Shown here: positions 42,150-51,011 of the stretch, piece after piece
Position numbering within the stretch: the first letter of the stretch is position 1
How the letters are laid out: each line of letters starts with the position of its first letter
Source of the DNA: Thioalkalivibrio paradoxus ARh 1
Lineage (GTDB): Bacteria; Pseudomonadota; Gammaproteobacteria; Ectothiorhodospirales; Ectothiorhodospiraceae
Length of the DNA: 64,000 bases
Direction of reading: 5' to 3'
Assembly (NCBI RefSeq): GCF_000227685.2
Contig: NZ_CP007029.1
Span: 1,338,501-1,402,500 of the forward strand
Program-made: the position numbers and the translations under genes
The notes under the pieces: model-generated
Told to the model about the DNA's origin: nothing
Database searches by the model: none
Seen by the model: only the letters and a program-made list of their open reading frames with translations

Positions 42150-43106
42150 TCACAGCGCACAGACCGCGTCGCCGCCGTGTTCGATCCAGCCGTGGACCAG
42201 GTGCGGGGTGGTCGTGCCGGCGGCGCAGCGGCCATGGGCGTCGATGCAGATCACGCCACCCTGGCCGGCGAATCTTGCACGCAGCCGGCGGATGCCAAAC
42301 TCGACCGCGGCAGCCGCGTCGAGGCCACGGAACTCGATCGCCGCCGCGATGGTTCCGGCGATCAGGCCGCGCAGGAGATCCTCGCCGTGGCCGGTCGCCG
42401 AAACCGCGCAGGTGGCGTCGTCCGCATAGAAACCTGCGCCCACGATCGGCGAGTCCCCGACCCGGCCCAGACGCTTGTTCACGGTGCCCCCAGTCGACGT
42501 AGCAGCGGCCAGATGGCCGTACCGGTCCCGGGCGATGGCACCGATGGTTCCCTGAGGCGATGGATCCCCAGGCGGATGCCCTGAGGAACGGCCGCGGGCC
42601 CGAGCCCGCTGCAGTTCCTGCTGGCGCACACCGGTAACGAAGTACCCATCCGGGCGGGTCAGGATGCCGCAGCGTTGTGCGAAGCGCAGCGCACCATCCC
42701 CCGCCAGAAGCACGTGCTCGCCATCGTCCATCAGCTTGCGTGCCAGCCGGATCGGGTTGGCAATGCCACGAACCGCGGCCACCGCTCCTGCAGCCAGCAC
42801 ACGCCCGTCCATGATCCCGGCATCGCATTCGACTCGGCCGTCTTCGTTCAGCGCCGACCCGCGACCGGCGTTGAACAGGGCATCGTCCTCCAGACATGCT
42901 GCACAGGCTTCGACCGTGTCGATCGCGCTCCCGCCACGCGCGAGGATCCCCCTGCCGAGTTCGAGGGCGGCCCGGATGCCTTCCTGCAGGGCTGCGGCGA
43001 ACCGTGGATCTCGGTCGGCTCGTGATAGCGTGCCCGCGCCGCCATGCACCATCAGCGAGTAGGTCGGGGTCGGCCGACGATTGGCCGGAGGGGCTCCCGC
43101 TGCCAT
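42150..43106 (-). CDS. Isoaspartyl peptidase/L-asparaginase (Ntn hydrolase)
   Basis: Threonine-type N-terminal nucleophile hydrolase of 318 residues that cleaves isoaspartyl dipeptides or asparagine after self-cleavage. It shows LMVHGGAGTLSR near the start, NAGRGSALNEDGRVECDAGI, the autocleavage site PQGTIGAIARD (nucleophile Thr), STGGTVNKRLGRVGDSP and GAGFYADD, all as in IaaA/plant-type asparaginases. The ATG begins 1 bp after the GGDEF-EAL stop, so it is co-transcribed with that signalling gene, an unusual pairing. Confidence 0.88.
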   Translation of the reverse strand: MAAGAPPANRRPTPTYSLMVHGGAGTLSRADRDPRFAAALQEGIRAALELGRGILARGGSAIDTVEACAACLEDDALFNAGRGSALNEDGRVECDAGIMDGRVLAAGAVAAVRGIANPIRLARKLMDDGEHVLLAGDGALRFAQRCGILTRPDGYFVTGVRQQELQRARARGRSSGHPPGDPSPQGTIGAIARDRYGHLAAATSTGGTVNKRLGRVGDSPIVGAGFYADDATCAVSATGHGEDLLRGLIAGTIAAAIEFRGLDAAAAVEFGIRRLRARFAGQGGVICIDAHGRCAAGTTTPHLVHGWIEHGGDAVCAL

Positions 43107-43107
43107 G

Positions 43108-46100
43108 TCAGCCGGCCGGGATCCCGATCGCGGATTCGGTTCGGGCCGCCAGCCACTCCCGAAGTTCTTGCGCGCGAACCGGTCGGTTGGCCAGGTATCC
43201 CTGGTAGAAACCACAGTCCTGATTGCGCAGGAACTCCAGCTGTGCAGCGGTTTCCACGCCTTCGGCGACGACCCCCAGACCGAGGTTGCGCCCCATCGCG
43301 ATGATGGTCGCCGCAATTTCGGCGGCCCCCAACGTGTCGGGTATCTTCTGTACGAAGCTCTGGTCGATTTTCAGCTTGTCGACCGGGAATTGCTGCAGGT
43401 AGGCGAGCGAAGAATAGCCCGTGCCGAAGTCGTCGATCGAGATGCGGACGCCGAGCGCTTTCAGGTCATGCAGAATGCGGGCCGCGTCCGGGCCTTGTTC
43501 CATCAGTGCCGTCTCGGTGATCTCCAGGTCGAGGTGTCGGCCTGCCAAACCGGTCGATTGCAGGATGCTGCCGACCAGTGCCGGCATGTCTTGCAGCTGG
43601 AACTGCCGTGGCGAAAGGTTTACCGCCACTGTGTCCGGGCCATTTCGGTCGGCAAGCCATTGCCGCATCTGGCGGCAGGCGGTACGCAACACCCATTCTC
43701 CCACCTGGGTGATCAGACCGGTTTCCTCCGCAACGGGAATGAACTCGTCCGGGGGAATGAGCCCGAGGTCGGGATCCTGCCAGCGCAGCAGGGCTTCCAC
43801 GCCGACGACACGGCCATCGGAAATTCGCACCTGGGGCTGGTAGTGCAGCACGAACTCATCGCTCTTTACCGCGCGGCGCAGCCGCGTCTCCAGCGACAGC
43901 CGGCGGACCGCTGCCTGTGTGAGCGCCTCGGTATAGAACTGGAAGGTATTGCGGCCCAGTTCCTTGGCCTTGAACATCGCCGAGTCGGCATTTCGCAGCA
44001 GAGCCTCCGGATCGGTTCCATCCTCCGGACACAGGCTGATGCCGATGCTGGCGGTCACGAAAACCTCGCGGCTCTGATCCAGGCGAATCGGTTCCCGTAG
44101 CCACGCGAGTGTGTCGCCGGCGATCGCGGCCGCATGTTCGGGCCGGTCGACCGATGCCATCAGAATCACGAACTCGTCGCCACCGGTACGCGCGAGGTCA
44201 TGGCCCTTGGGCAAGCGTTCCTTGAGCCGTTCGGCGACCAGCACCAGCAGCCGATCCCCCATCGACAGCCCGAGACTGTCGTTCACGTGCTTGAATCCGT
44301 CGATGTCGATCAATAGCACGGCGGCATGACCGCCGTGCTGCTGGATCCGTTCGGCGATCCTGGTCAGCCGGGACTCGAGCAGCGTCCGGTTGGCGAGCCC
44401 AGTCAGTGAGTCATGGTGGGCCAGATACTCCACGCGTCGCTGGCTTTCCCGCAACTCGGCGAGATCGGTAAACACGCCGACGTAGAACTCCGGCGAACCG
44501 TCCGCACCAGGGACGGCGTCGATGGTGAGCAGTACCGGGTAGATCTTCCCATCCCGTCGGCGGTTGCGGATTTCCCCCTGCCAGTGGCCCGTTTCGAGCA
44601 GCTGCTGCCACATGTGGCGATAAAAGGCCTTGTCCTGGTAGCCGCTCTGCAGTATCGCCGGGCTCTTGCCCAGCGCTTCCGAGGCGGGGTAACCCGTGAT
44701 CTGACTGAACGCTCGATTGACTGCGATGATGATCGCTTGCGAGTCGGTAATGGTCACGCCGTCGCGCGTGTTTTCGAATACCATGGCGGAACGGCGCAGC
44801 GCGTCTTCGGCTTCCTTGCGGTCGGTGATGTCCTGGAACACGCCGTTGAGCCGGGTCACCCGGCCTGCTGACTGTTCCGGGACACAGATCGTGCGTGCCC
44901 AGATCGTTTCACCGTCCGCGGTAATCCAGCGGAATTCCCGATCATAGGCATCCCCGCGGGTCATCGCGTCGTGCAGAAGCCGTTCCAGCTCTGCTCGATT
45001 CTGCGGATGGCAATGGCGCGTCGTCTCGTCCAAGGTGGGCCGATGGTCGTCCGGGAGGCCCAGGATCCGGGGCATTTCGGGTGTCCACACCAGCGTCTCG
45101 TTCGCGAGGTCGTATTCCCAGCCGCCGACCCCGGCGATGTGTCCGGTCGTGCGCAGCAGCGCCTCGCTTCGGCGCAGCGCGTCCTGAATGGCCCGCCGCT
45201 GGGTGACATCGCTCAGGTACCCATGCCATAGCGTGCCTCCGTCCGGCAGGCGTTCGGGCGTCGAGTGGGTCTCGACCCAGATCAGGCCTCGGTCCGGATG
45301 CCGGACGCGCAATTCCTCGTGCCAATCGGTCAGATCGCGGGCCGACCGCTGCAGGGACTCGACGAACCGGGCGCGATCCTCGGGGTGGATCAGGGAGACC
45401 ACCAGCTCGGCGTCCCGGAGCACGGACTCGGGGTCGCGCCCGAACAGCGCCCGGGCACCGGCGCTGAGATAGCGGAAACGCGGGGTTCCGTCGGGCAGCA
45501 TCTGGAACTGATAGACCATGCCCGGGATCTGCGCGGTGGTCTTGCGCAGCAGGAGGCTGCCGGCTTCGGTGCGCCGGCGCTGTTCGCGCAGCCGCAGGTT
45601 CTGGATCCAGGCCAGCACCAGCAGTGCGAGCACGACTGCGGCCGCAGCCGCTCCGGTGATGACCAGCAGCTGGTGCTGTCGCCAGAGGTCGTCCAGCGTA
45701 ATGGCCGGAGGACGGTCGTAGGGGGGCAGACCCAGTTCGCGCAGCAGTTCGTCGACCACGTGGTAGTCAGAAGGAACCTTGAACCCATACAGGCCGGCCG
45801 CCTGGGCTGCCCGATGTTCCGGACGCAGCGACAACAGCGCGATGCTGAGATCGGTGAGCAGGCGCTCGTCGAGATGTGGCAACGCGACCACCGGCCATTC
45901 CGGGTACAGCCGCGTCGAGACCGCAAACGGGAACCCGGGAAGATCCTGACGCCGGATCACGCGCAGGCGGTCGATCCCCGGAACTCCCGTTTCCTGCAGG
46001 CGCTCCAGCACGCCGCTACGGAGGAACCCCGCGTCGGCGCGACCCTCGAGCACGGCATGCACCACGTGGTCGTGGTCAGGCAGTTCGACCACGTTCGAAA

Positions 46101-46620
46101 AGGCGCCCGGTATCGGCATCCCTTCGGCGATCAACTCGCGCTGAATCGCCTGATAACCGCCGAGAAAGTCGGTTCCCGGCACGGCCACGGTTCGGTCCCG
46201 GAGATCGTGCAGGCTGGTGATGTCGTCCCGGGTCTGAAGCGCGATCACGGTTCCGCCCAGCAACGCCACCGGCTCTCCCCGGTGCTGTCGAATCACTGTG
46301 GCGATGGCGCCTGCCAGCGAGTGGTATTGGCGCAGCAGCTCGAAGTGGACCGGATTGGTCAGCAGCAGATCGAGCTGGTGCAGCCGAACGGCCTCGTCCA
46401 GTTGCTCCCGGTCGAGCACGCGTATTTCCACGCGGTGTCCTGGCAGTTGCTGTTCCAGGTAGTCCGCGAGGGGTCCGTACGCTTGTTCGACCACCTCCAC
46501 TGGCCGATACGCGAAGACGCCGAGCACCAGTGTTTCCTCGCCGTGGGATTGGGGCAGGGCCGGGTTGAGCAAGAGCAATAACGCGAGCCCGAGCCAGTGC
46601 AGGCGCGGTCTAGCGCTCAT
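43108..46620 (-). CDS. PhnD-like sensor with PAS, GGDEF and EAL domains
   Basis: Membrane c-di-GMP signalling protein of 1170 residues. A signal helix is followed by a periplasmic phosphonate-binding-like (PhnD) domain (about 30-290, VLGVFAYRPVEVVEQAYGPL, DLLLTNPVHFELLRQ), a membrane helix (about 315-340), three PAS/PAC units (about 350-735), GGDEF (TGGDEFVILM, intact) and EAL (GVEALLRWQDPDLGL, DDFGTGYSSLAYLQQFPVD). Both catalytic signatures look intact. Its start overlaps the substrate-binding lipoprotein gene by 11 bp, so the two probably sense together. Confidence 0.9.
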   Translation of the reverse strand: MSARPRLHWLGLALLLLLNPALPQSHGEETLVLGVFAYRPVEVVEQAYGPLADYLEQQLPGHRVEIRVLDREQLDEAVRLHQLDLLLTNPVHFELLRQYHSLAGAIATVIRQHRGEPVALLGGTVIALQTRDDITSLHDLRDRTVAVPGTDFLGGYQAIQRELIAEGMPIPGAFSNVVELPDHDHVVHAVLEGRADAGFLRSGVLERLQETGVPGIDRLRVIRRQDLPGFPFAVSTRLYPEWPVVALPHLDERLLTDLSIALLSLRPEHRAAQAAGLYGFKVPSDYHVVDELLRELGLPPYDRPPAITLDDLWRQHQLLVITGAAAAAVVLALLVLAWIQNLRLREQRRRTEAGSLLLRKTTAQIPGMVYQFQMLPDGTPRFRYLSAGARALFGRDPESVLRDAELVVSLIHPEDRARFVESLQRSARDLTDWHEELRVRHPDRGLIWVETHSTPERLPDGGTLWHGYLSDVTQRRAIQDALRRSEALLRTTGHIAGVGGWEYDLANETLVWTPEMPRILGLPDDHRPTLDETTRHCHPQNRAELERLLHDAMTRGDAYDREFRWITADGETIWARTICVPEQSAGRVTRLNGVFQDITDRKEAEDALRRSAMVFENTRDGVTITDSQAIIIAVNRAFSQITGYPASEALGKSPAILQSGYQDKAFYRHMWQQLLETGHWQGEIRNRRRDGKIYPVLLTIDAVPGADGSPEFYVGVFTDLAELRESQRRVEYLAHHDSLTGLANRTLLESRLTRIAERIQQHGGHAAVLLIDIDGFKHVNDSLGLSMGDRLLVLVAERLKERLPKGHDLARTGGDEFVILMASVDRPEHAAAIAGDTLAWLREPIRLDQSREVFVTASIGISLCPEDGTDPEALLRNADSAMFKAKELGRNTFQFYTEALTQAAVRRLSLETRLRRAVKSDEFVLHYQPQVRISDGRVVGVEALLRWQDPDLGLIPPDEFIPVAEETGLITQVGEWVLRTACRQMRQWLADRNGPDTVAVNLSPRQFQLQDMPALVGSILQSTGLAGRHLDLEITETALMEQGPDAARILHDLKALGVRISIDDFGTGYSSLAYLQQFPVDKLKIDQSFVQKIPDTLGAAEIAATIIAMGRNLGLGVVAEGVETAAQLEFLRNQDCGFYQGYLANRPVRAQELREWLAARTESAIGIPAG

Positions 46621-47614
46621 GCTGGGGGAGATAAGCGGCTGTGAACAGATCCTGTAAGTCGGAGGCTTCGGGCAGGAGCCCCGATTCGACCATGATGTCG
46701 GACAGGGTGGCGGCCGCCTGCGCCATGCGTGGATTGCGTCCCGAAAGGTAGCGTTCGTTCGCGAGCCGGTTGGGCAGTTCAAGACCGCGCATCCCGTCCA
46801 GCACGTGCCGGGCCGGAACCCCCATCCGGGCGGCCATGCGGAACGACGCATCGTCCCGGTTGCGCCGAAGGTGGGCCAACGCCTCGAAATGGCCGCGGAT
46901 CAGTTCCCGCAACGCACTTCGCTGTACGCGGGACAGCCGGCTTTCGTGCACGGCCAGCACGTCGAAGATCGTATCCGGGATCTGCCGGCTGTCGAAGATT
47001 ACGTCGGCGCCTTCGCTTCGCAGTTGACTGACGATGGGCTCGAAGGTGATCAATGCATCGATTTCGCCCGAGTGCCAGGCCTCGAGGTGGTGGTCGTACG
47101 TCATCGGCACGACCTCGACCGCTGACCGCGGCAGTCCGGCGGCGTCGAGCAGCATGTGGAGGACCAAGGCTCCAAGCGCCGAGCGCTCGGCACCGATGCG
47201 CTTGTCTCTGAGGTCGGCCAGCGACTCGATGCCTGGCCGTGCGAGCACCGCATCGGCACCGATGGACACATTGAATACCAGCACCGCCGTGAGCGGTTGC
47301 CCCTCGGCCCGCGCCCTCAGGACTTCGTCGAGGGTCAGGGCGGCGCCGTGAACCTTGCCGGTCGCCAGTGCCTCGAGCGACTCGGTCGCCGACCCCGTCT
47401 CGACCAGCGATACTCCGGCGTGCTGCACGAACCCCATGTCGCGCGCCATGAACATCGGTTCATAGCCGATCCAGGTGTGTGCAGCGATGGTCAGCGGATC
47501 ACGGCGCCCGCAGCCCGACGGTAGGATCGAAAGGAACAGACCCGCGGCCGAGGCTGCGATCAGAGTTCGGCGCTGATGGTTCACCGACGCCTGCGCGTGC
47601 CCCTTCCAGATCAT
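46610..47614 (-). CDS. NMT1/SsuA-like substrate-binding lipoprotein
   Basis: Periplasmic binding protein of 334 residues of the nitrate/sulfonate/thiamine-precursor type. It has a signal with lipobox LSILPSGC (Cys about residue 35) and the fold motifs IAAHTWIGYEPMFMARDMGF, SATESLEALATGKVHGAALT and LITFEPIVSQLR. No ABC permease or ATPase is adjacent; instead the next gene encodes a PhnD-PAS-GGDEF-EAL sensor, so it likely delivers a ligand to signalling rather than transport. ATG 47614 is preceded by AAAGAAG. Confidence 0.8.
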   Translation of the reverse strand: MIWKGHAQASVNHQRRTLIAASAAGLFLSILPSGCGRRDPLTIAAHTWIGYEPMFMARDMGFVQHAGVSLVETGSATESLEALATGKVHGAALTLDEVLRARAEGQPLTAVLVFNVSIGADAVLARPGIESLADLRDKRIGAERSALGALVLHMLLDAAGLPRSAVEVVPMTYDHHLEAWHSGEIDALITFEPIVSQLRSEGADVIFDSRQIPDTIFDVLAVHESRLSRVQRSALRELIRGHFEALAHLRRNRDDASFRMAARMGVPARHVLDGMRGLELPNRLANERYLSGRNPRMAQAAATLSDIMVESGLLPEASDLQDLFTAAYLPQHER

Positions 47615-47773
47615 CGTGGCTTCTTTGCTCGGGCTGTTGGACGTTCCGGGCGCCGTGGATCTGCGGCCCGATACCCTGCTCACTGTACCGCTTTTTCCAA
47701 CGTTTCCGGAAGCCCGGGTCCGGGCGGTTCGCGAGCGCGCCGATCCCCGTTGCCAGTGGCATCGCCGGCGCGG

Positions 47774-48172
47774 TCATCGGATCGGCTGGCCGCTCATCCG
47801 CTCCAGCATGCGTTGCCGGAAGGCCTCGCGGGTATCGCTGGGTTCGGTGCTGCGGAAACGACCGTCGTCCGGAGCACGGTCGAAGCGGCTTCGGCCGCCA
47901 AGAGACGGGCCGGTGGTGTTGCGTTGTACGGTGATGTCGGTGTTGTGGCCATCGCGGGTGATGACCTTGTGTCCGTCCGGGTAACGGATCACTCGCGACT
48001 CGGTGATGTACCGACTGGAGCCATGATGGTGGATGACCGTCGTCGAGCCGCTGGGTGTTTGCACGTCGGCTGTGGCGCAGCCCGCATTCGCGCTGGCCGC
48101 TGCCAGTATCGCGGCAATCATGAGCGCTGGTCCGACGAGCGGAGCGCTGCTAGCCTGGTTTCGGTGGTTCAT
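47774..48172 (-). CDS. Small secreted protein in the curlin-repeat cluster, 132 aa
   Basis: A signal peptide (LMIAAILAAASANAGC, possibly lipidated at Cys32) leads to a polar mature part, TTVIHHHGSSRYITESRVIR, then YPDGHKVITRDGHNTDITVQ and an Arg-rich tail. It lacks regular Q/N repeats but follows three curlin-repeat genes on the same strand. Possibly an accessory or nucleating protein; that is inferred from position only. GAGAGG lies before the ATG. Confidence 0.65.
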   Translation of the reverse strand: MNHRNQASSAPLVGPALMIAAILAAASANAGCATADVQTPSGSTTVIHHHGSSRYITESRVIRYPDGHKVITRDGHNTDITVQRNTTGPSLGGRSRFDRAPDDGRFRSTEPSDTREAFRQRMLERMSGQPIR

Positions 48173-48321
48173 CGGATTTCCTCTCGTGTGCGAACGGGTC
48201 ACGCCGGTCGTCTGGGCGACACTGCCCGGAAACCGGTGCATCGGCCGCGGCCGGATCCAGGGAGCTCCGGCCTCTCGGCCATCGGTGGTGCAGTCGGCCC
48301 GGGGACGAGCCGGGGGGCGGT

Positions 48322-48636
48322 TCACCGGTGCGCCCGGGAGACGGCGGCCGGGTGGCCGGTGCGCCGAGCCGCTTGCCCGCGCTGGGTGTCGCCGGAACGG
48401 CCGTAGGCATGGCCCTTGCCGCCGCACCCGCCCTGGACGGTCTGATTGATGTTGATGCGTCCGTCCTGGTGGGTCGTGTTGTCATTGCTGTCGCCGCACT
48501 GCACCGTACGGTTGATGTTGACCTGTCCGGTCTGGACGGTGGTGTTGGTGTTGTCGCGCGCGGAGGCGGTGGCGAGTACGGCTGGAAGAAGTGCCAGGAT
48601 CAGGATCAGGCGGGTTGGGGCGGTCGGTTTGCGCAT
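48322..48636 (-). CDS. Secreted curlin-repeat protein, 104 aa (two Cys)
   Basis: Signal peptide (LILILALLPAVLATASA, cleavage near residue 27) and then repeats with Gln at 35, 46, 57 and 68, an exact 11-residue period following QxGxxNxNxTx (QTGQVNINRTV, QCGDSNDNTTH, QDGRININQTV). This is the half-repeat of curlin-type amyloid subunits (Curlin_rpt). Cys47 and Cys71 are unusual for curlins. The C-terminal 35 residues are basic and non-repetitive. Confidence 0.75.
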   Translation of the reverse strand: MRKPTAPTRLILILALLPAVLATASARDNTNTTVQTGQVNINRTVQCGDSNDNTTHQDGRININQTVQGGCGGKGHAYGRSGDTQRGQAARRTGHPAAVSRAHR

Positions 48637-48817
48637 CGGGGGTACCTCGGCAATCGGGATGCAAAATGGTGATTGGTTTCCAGTAGCGAACCCCTGGCGC
48701 CTCCTGCGTCTGGGGCATCTGGACGGGTGCCAAGTGCAGGGCAGCCGGTGGCACGGAACCACCGTATCCGATGGCCCGCGCCATGGCCGGAACTAGCAGC
48801 CCAAGTCCGATAGGCTG

Positions 48818-49108
48818 CTAGCGCCCCGACGGTTGCCGGATCCTCGTCCAGTCGTGCTGGTATTGGCGCACCTTGTTGTCGTTAATCCGCCCCGTCTGGA
48901 CCGTTTCTACCGAGTTGTGCTGCCCAGCCTGCACGGTTCGGCTGAAGTTCATGTCGCAGTCCTGCCGTATCCGGGCATCGTTGACCCGGTCGCCCTGGAC
49001 AGTCACGTTGAAGCAGGGCCCATGGCTACGTTCGCGCGGCGTGTCGCCGAATGCGGTCGGTGCGGCCAGCAGCAGGGCGAGCCCGCTGGAGATCAGAATG
49101 CCTTTCAT
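48818..49108 (-). CDS. Secreted curlin-repeat protein, 96 aa
   Basis: Signal peptide (GLALLLAAPTAFG, cleavage near residue 21), then five units with Gln at 38, 49, 60, 71 and 82 and Asn five residues after the first four (43, 54, 65, 76): QDCDMNFSRTV, QAGQHNSVETV, QTGRINDNKVR. Curlin-like beta-solenoid strands are expected. Cys32 and Cys51 could form a disulfide. GGAGG lies 9 bp upstream of the ATG. Middle gene of three. Confidence 0.75.
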   Translation of the reverse strand: MKGILISSGLALLLAAPTAFGDTPRERSHGPCFNVTVQGDRVNDARIRQDCDMNFSRTVQAGQHNSVETVQTGRINDNKVRQYQHDWTRIRQPSGR

Positions 49109-49173
49109 CGTTGGAGGCCTCCGGTGGTGTTCGGGAAGATGCCGGTGCCCGGAGTCGGGCACCGTCGCACGGT

Positions 49174-49491
49174 TCAGTCGCGACCCCGGCCGCGGGTGAG
49201 GCTGCTACGGTTGGCAACGCCGGTCTGGCGCGTCTCGTTGTAGTTGAACCGGCCGAACTGCCCGGTCTGGTTCCAGTTCTCGGTGCCGCGCTGGTGGGTG
49301 CGGTTGGCATTGTCGCGGCCTTCCTGGTAGGTCGCGTTGTCGTTGTACCGCCCCGTCTGATGGGTATCGTTGGTGTTGATATGCCCCTCCTGGATGGTCG
49401 TGTTGAAATTGGTTTGTGCCGAGGCAGTACCACCGAAGGCGAGAAGGGCGGCGGCGATGGCCAGGGACAGGAGCTTGGCGTGGTTTTTCAT
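49174..49491 (-). CDS. Secreted curlin-repeat protein, 105 aa
   Basis: Signal peptide (LAIAAALLAFGGTASA, cleavage after residue 25), then the most regular repeat of the group: Gln at 34, 45, 56, 67, 78 and 89 and Asn at 39, 50, 61, 72, 83 and 94. Units read QEGHINTNDTH, QTGRYNDNATY, QEGRDNANRTH. The chain ends in a basic tail (RGRGRD). No Cys in the mature part. First gene of the cluster by transcription direction and the most likely major subunit. Confidence 0.78.
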   Translation of the reverse strand: MKNHAKLLSLAIAAALLAFGGTASAQTNFNTTIQEGHINTNDTHQTGRYNDNATYQEGRDNANRTHQRGTENWNQTGQFGRFNYNETRQTGVANRSSLTRGRGRD

Positions 49492-50110
49492 GTGATGATC
49501 CTCATTGGTTGGTACAGCGTATTGTGGTTGTGCCGTCGGGATTCGCCGATGGGATCTCTGCGTCATCATCGGGCAAATCCTTCCAGCCGTTCCGGGTCCG
49601 GCATCCCGGTTCCCGGTGACGTTCGGGATGCGTCGCTTTCCCGTCGTCGAGGCCAGACTATCCGGGGGATCTGAACAACCACTGAACGCCCGAACGGGCT
49701 ATGTGCACGAGTTCACATTCGGTGCTGCAGCCCGAAAGGGCGGCGTCTGGACGACAGCGAGTGGGGCGTCTGCCAAGCCGGCGGGGCCTGCGTTGCGGGT
49801 TCTGGGGGGGCGGAATACGGCGTCCCCCGACCGGTGCGTTCAATGCACGATCAAGCCGGGAGCGGGGTGGCGCCACCGCCGCCTGCGTTGACGGTAGGCA
49901 CCCGAGCGTCTAGATTGCCCGGGCAGGGCCGTGGGTTCCCCAGGTGCGGCGTGCCGACCCCGGCCGGTCGCCCGTTCGCCGCATGGGGTATCGGCGGGTT
50001 CAGGTGCGCGGCGGAGGGTCGTGCGCGAGCGCTGTCAGGGCACTACGGCTCTCGATTGGGAGGCCCATGCAGTCACCGGCACCGAAACCGACCTCGAGGC
50101 GATCTTAGGG
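49492..50110. other. Intergenic region, 619 bp, divergent promoters expected
   Basis: No convincing gene. Promoters for the curlin-repeat genes (minus) and the Met-rich gene (plus) must lie here. The part after 50020 is open in the frame of the Met-rich gene and may be coding if that gene starts at GTG 50021. No repeat or hairpin of note. Confidence 0.4.
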
Positions 50111-50737
50111 ATGTTTGAGAAAGACCCACGAACCTTCTCCCCCGAATACCAGAATCTGTCGCCGGAGCAGAAGGCGATGGTGAAGCTGGAGATCGCGCTG
50201 AGTAATTTCTTCCGCGCGTTCGAAGGCAGTGTACGTAGATGGGAGCGCATGGTGTACCCGTCGATGCTGATCATGGGTGTCTTGGTGCTGTCCGGGTTCT
50301 ACCTGATCTACAACCTGACCGGCGACATGGCCCGGATGTCCCGTGCCGTGGATCCGCAAATGGAGCAGAACATGCTCGCGATGTCCGACAACATCGCCCA
50401 GCTCTCCAGCAACATCGCGACGATGACGGGCGAGATCTCGACCCTGGTCGGCGTGATCCACGCGATGCAGTCGAGCGTCGCGAACCTCGACGGCAACATC
50501 ACCGGCATGACGGCTTCCCTGGACATGGTGCAGAAGGACATGGCGCTGATGACCCCGAGCGTCGTCGAGATGAACGACAGCATGACCGAAATGACGAAGC
50601 AGATGACCCACATGAACCAGAACATGGGTGCGATGAACCAGAGCATGGGTCGGATGGGGCAGGATATGAGCCGCATGGCGCACGACATGAACCGGTTCAC
50701 GCGTCCCGAGAGCATCATGATGCCGTTCATGCGCTGA
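50111..50737 (+). CDS. Methionine-rich single-span membrane protein
   Basis: Protein of 208 residues with a membrane helix at about 53-73 (MVYPSMLIMGVLVLSGFYLI) and a long helical C-terminal domain in which Met recurs every three to four residues (MNDSMTEMTKQMTHMNQNMG, then MNQSMGRMGQDMSRMAHDMN). The middle part (NIAQLSSNIATMTGEISTL) looks like a coiled coil. No family recognised. ATG 50111 is used; GTG 50021 after GGAGGG would add 30 residues. Met-rich coiled coils could bind Cu+ or simply pack; function unknown. Confidence 0.7.
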   Translation: MFEKDPRTFSPEYQNLSPEQKAMVKLEIALSNFFRAFEGSVRRWERMVYPSMLIMGVLVLSGFYLIYNLTGDMARMSRAVDPQMEQNMLAMSDNIAQLSSNIATMTGEISTLVGVIHAMQSSVANLDGNITGMTASLDMVQKDMALMTPSVVEMNDSMTEMTKQMTHMNQNMGAMNQSMGRMGQDMSRMAHDMNRFTRPESIMMPFMR

Positions 50738-50820
50738 CGGCAGCGGCTGCGGCCTACCGGCGGCGGGCCCCCCCCAAGCTGCCGGGAGAGGAACGGAACC
50801 GGATGCGGCTTTCCGGTTAA

Positions 50821-51011
50821 CGTGAAAGAACCCGCGGCGCGCGTCCGGGGTGACCTGTAGGGCGGAAAAGCGCAGCGTCATCCGCCGCTCGGCGTTCGCG
50901 CCTGCCCGGCGCCTGCGGCAACCCCGGCGCTGGATGGCGGATGACGGCCTTCGGCCTTTTCCGCCCTACGCGTCTTTCATCATCGGGGGTGGCCGCTGGC
51001 CATGACAGTTA
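50821..51011 (-). repeat. Palindromic repeat element, copy D (inverted orientation)
   Basis: Reverse-oriented copy of 191 bp: it begins CGTGAAAGAACCC, carries GTAGGGCGGAAAAGCGCAGC and GATGACGGCCTTCGGCC, and ends GGCCATGACAGTTA. The terminal TTA (51009-51011) is the stop codon (TAA) of the convergent LEA-type gene, so the element boundary falls on a gene end. Confidence 0.87.
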
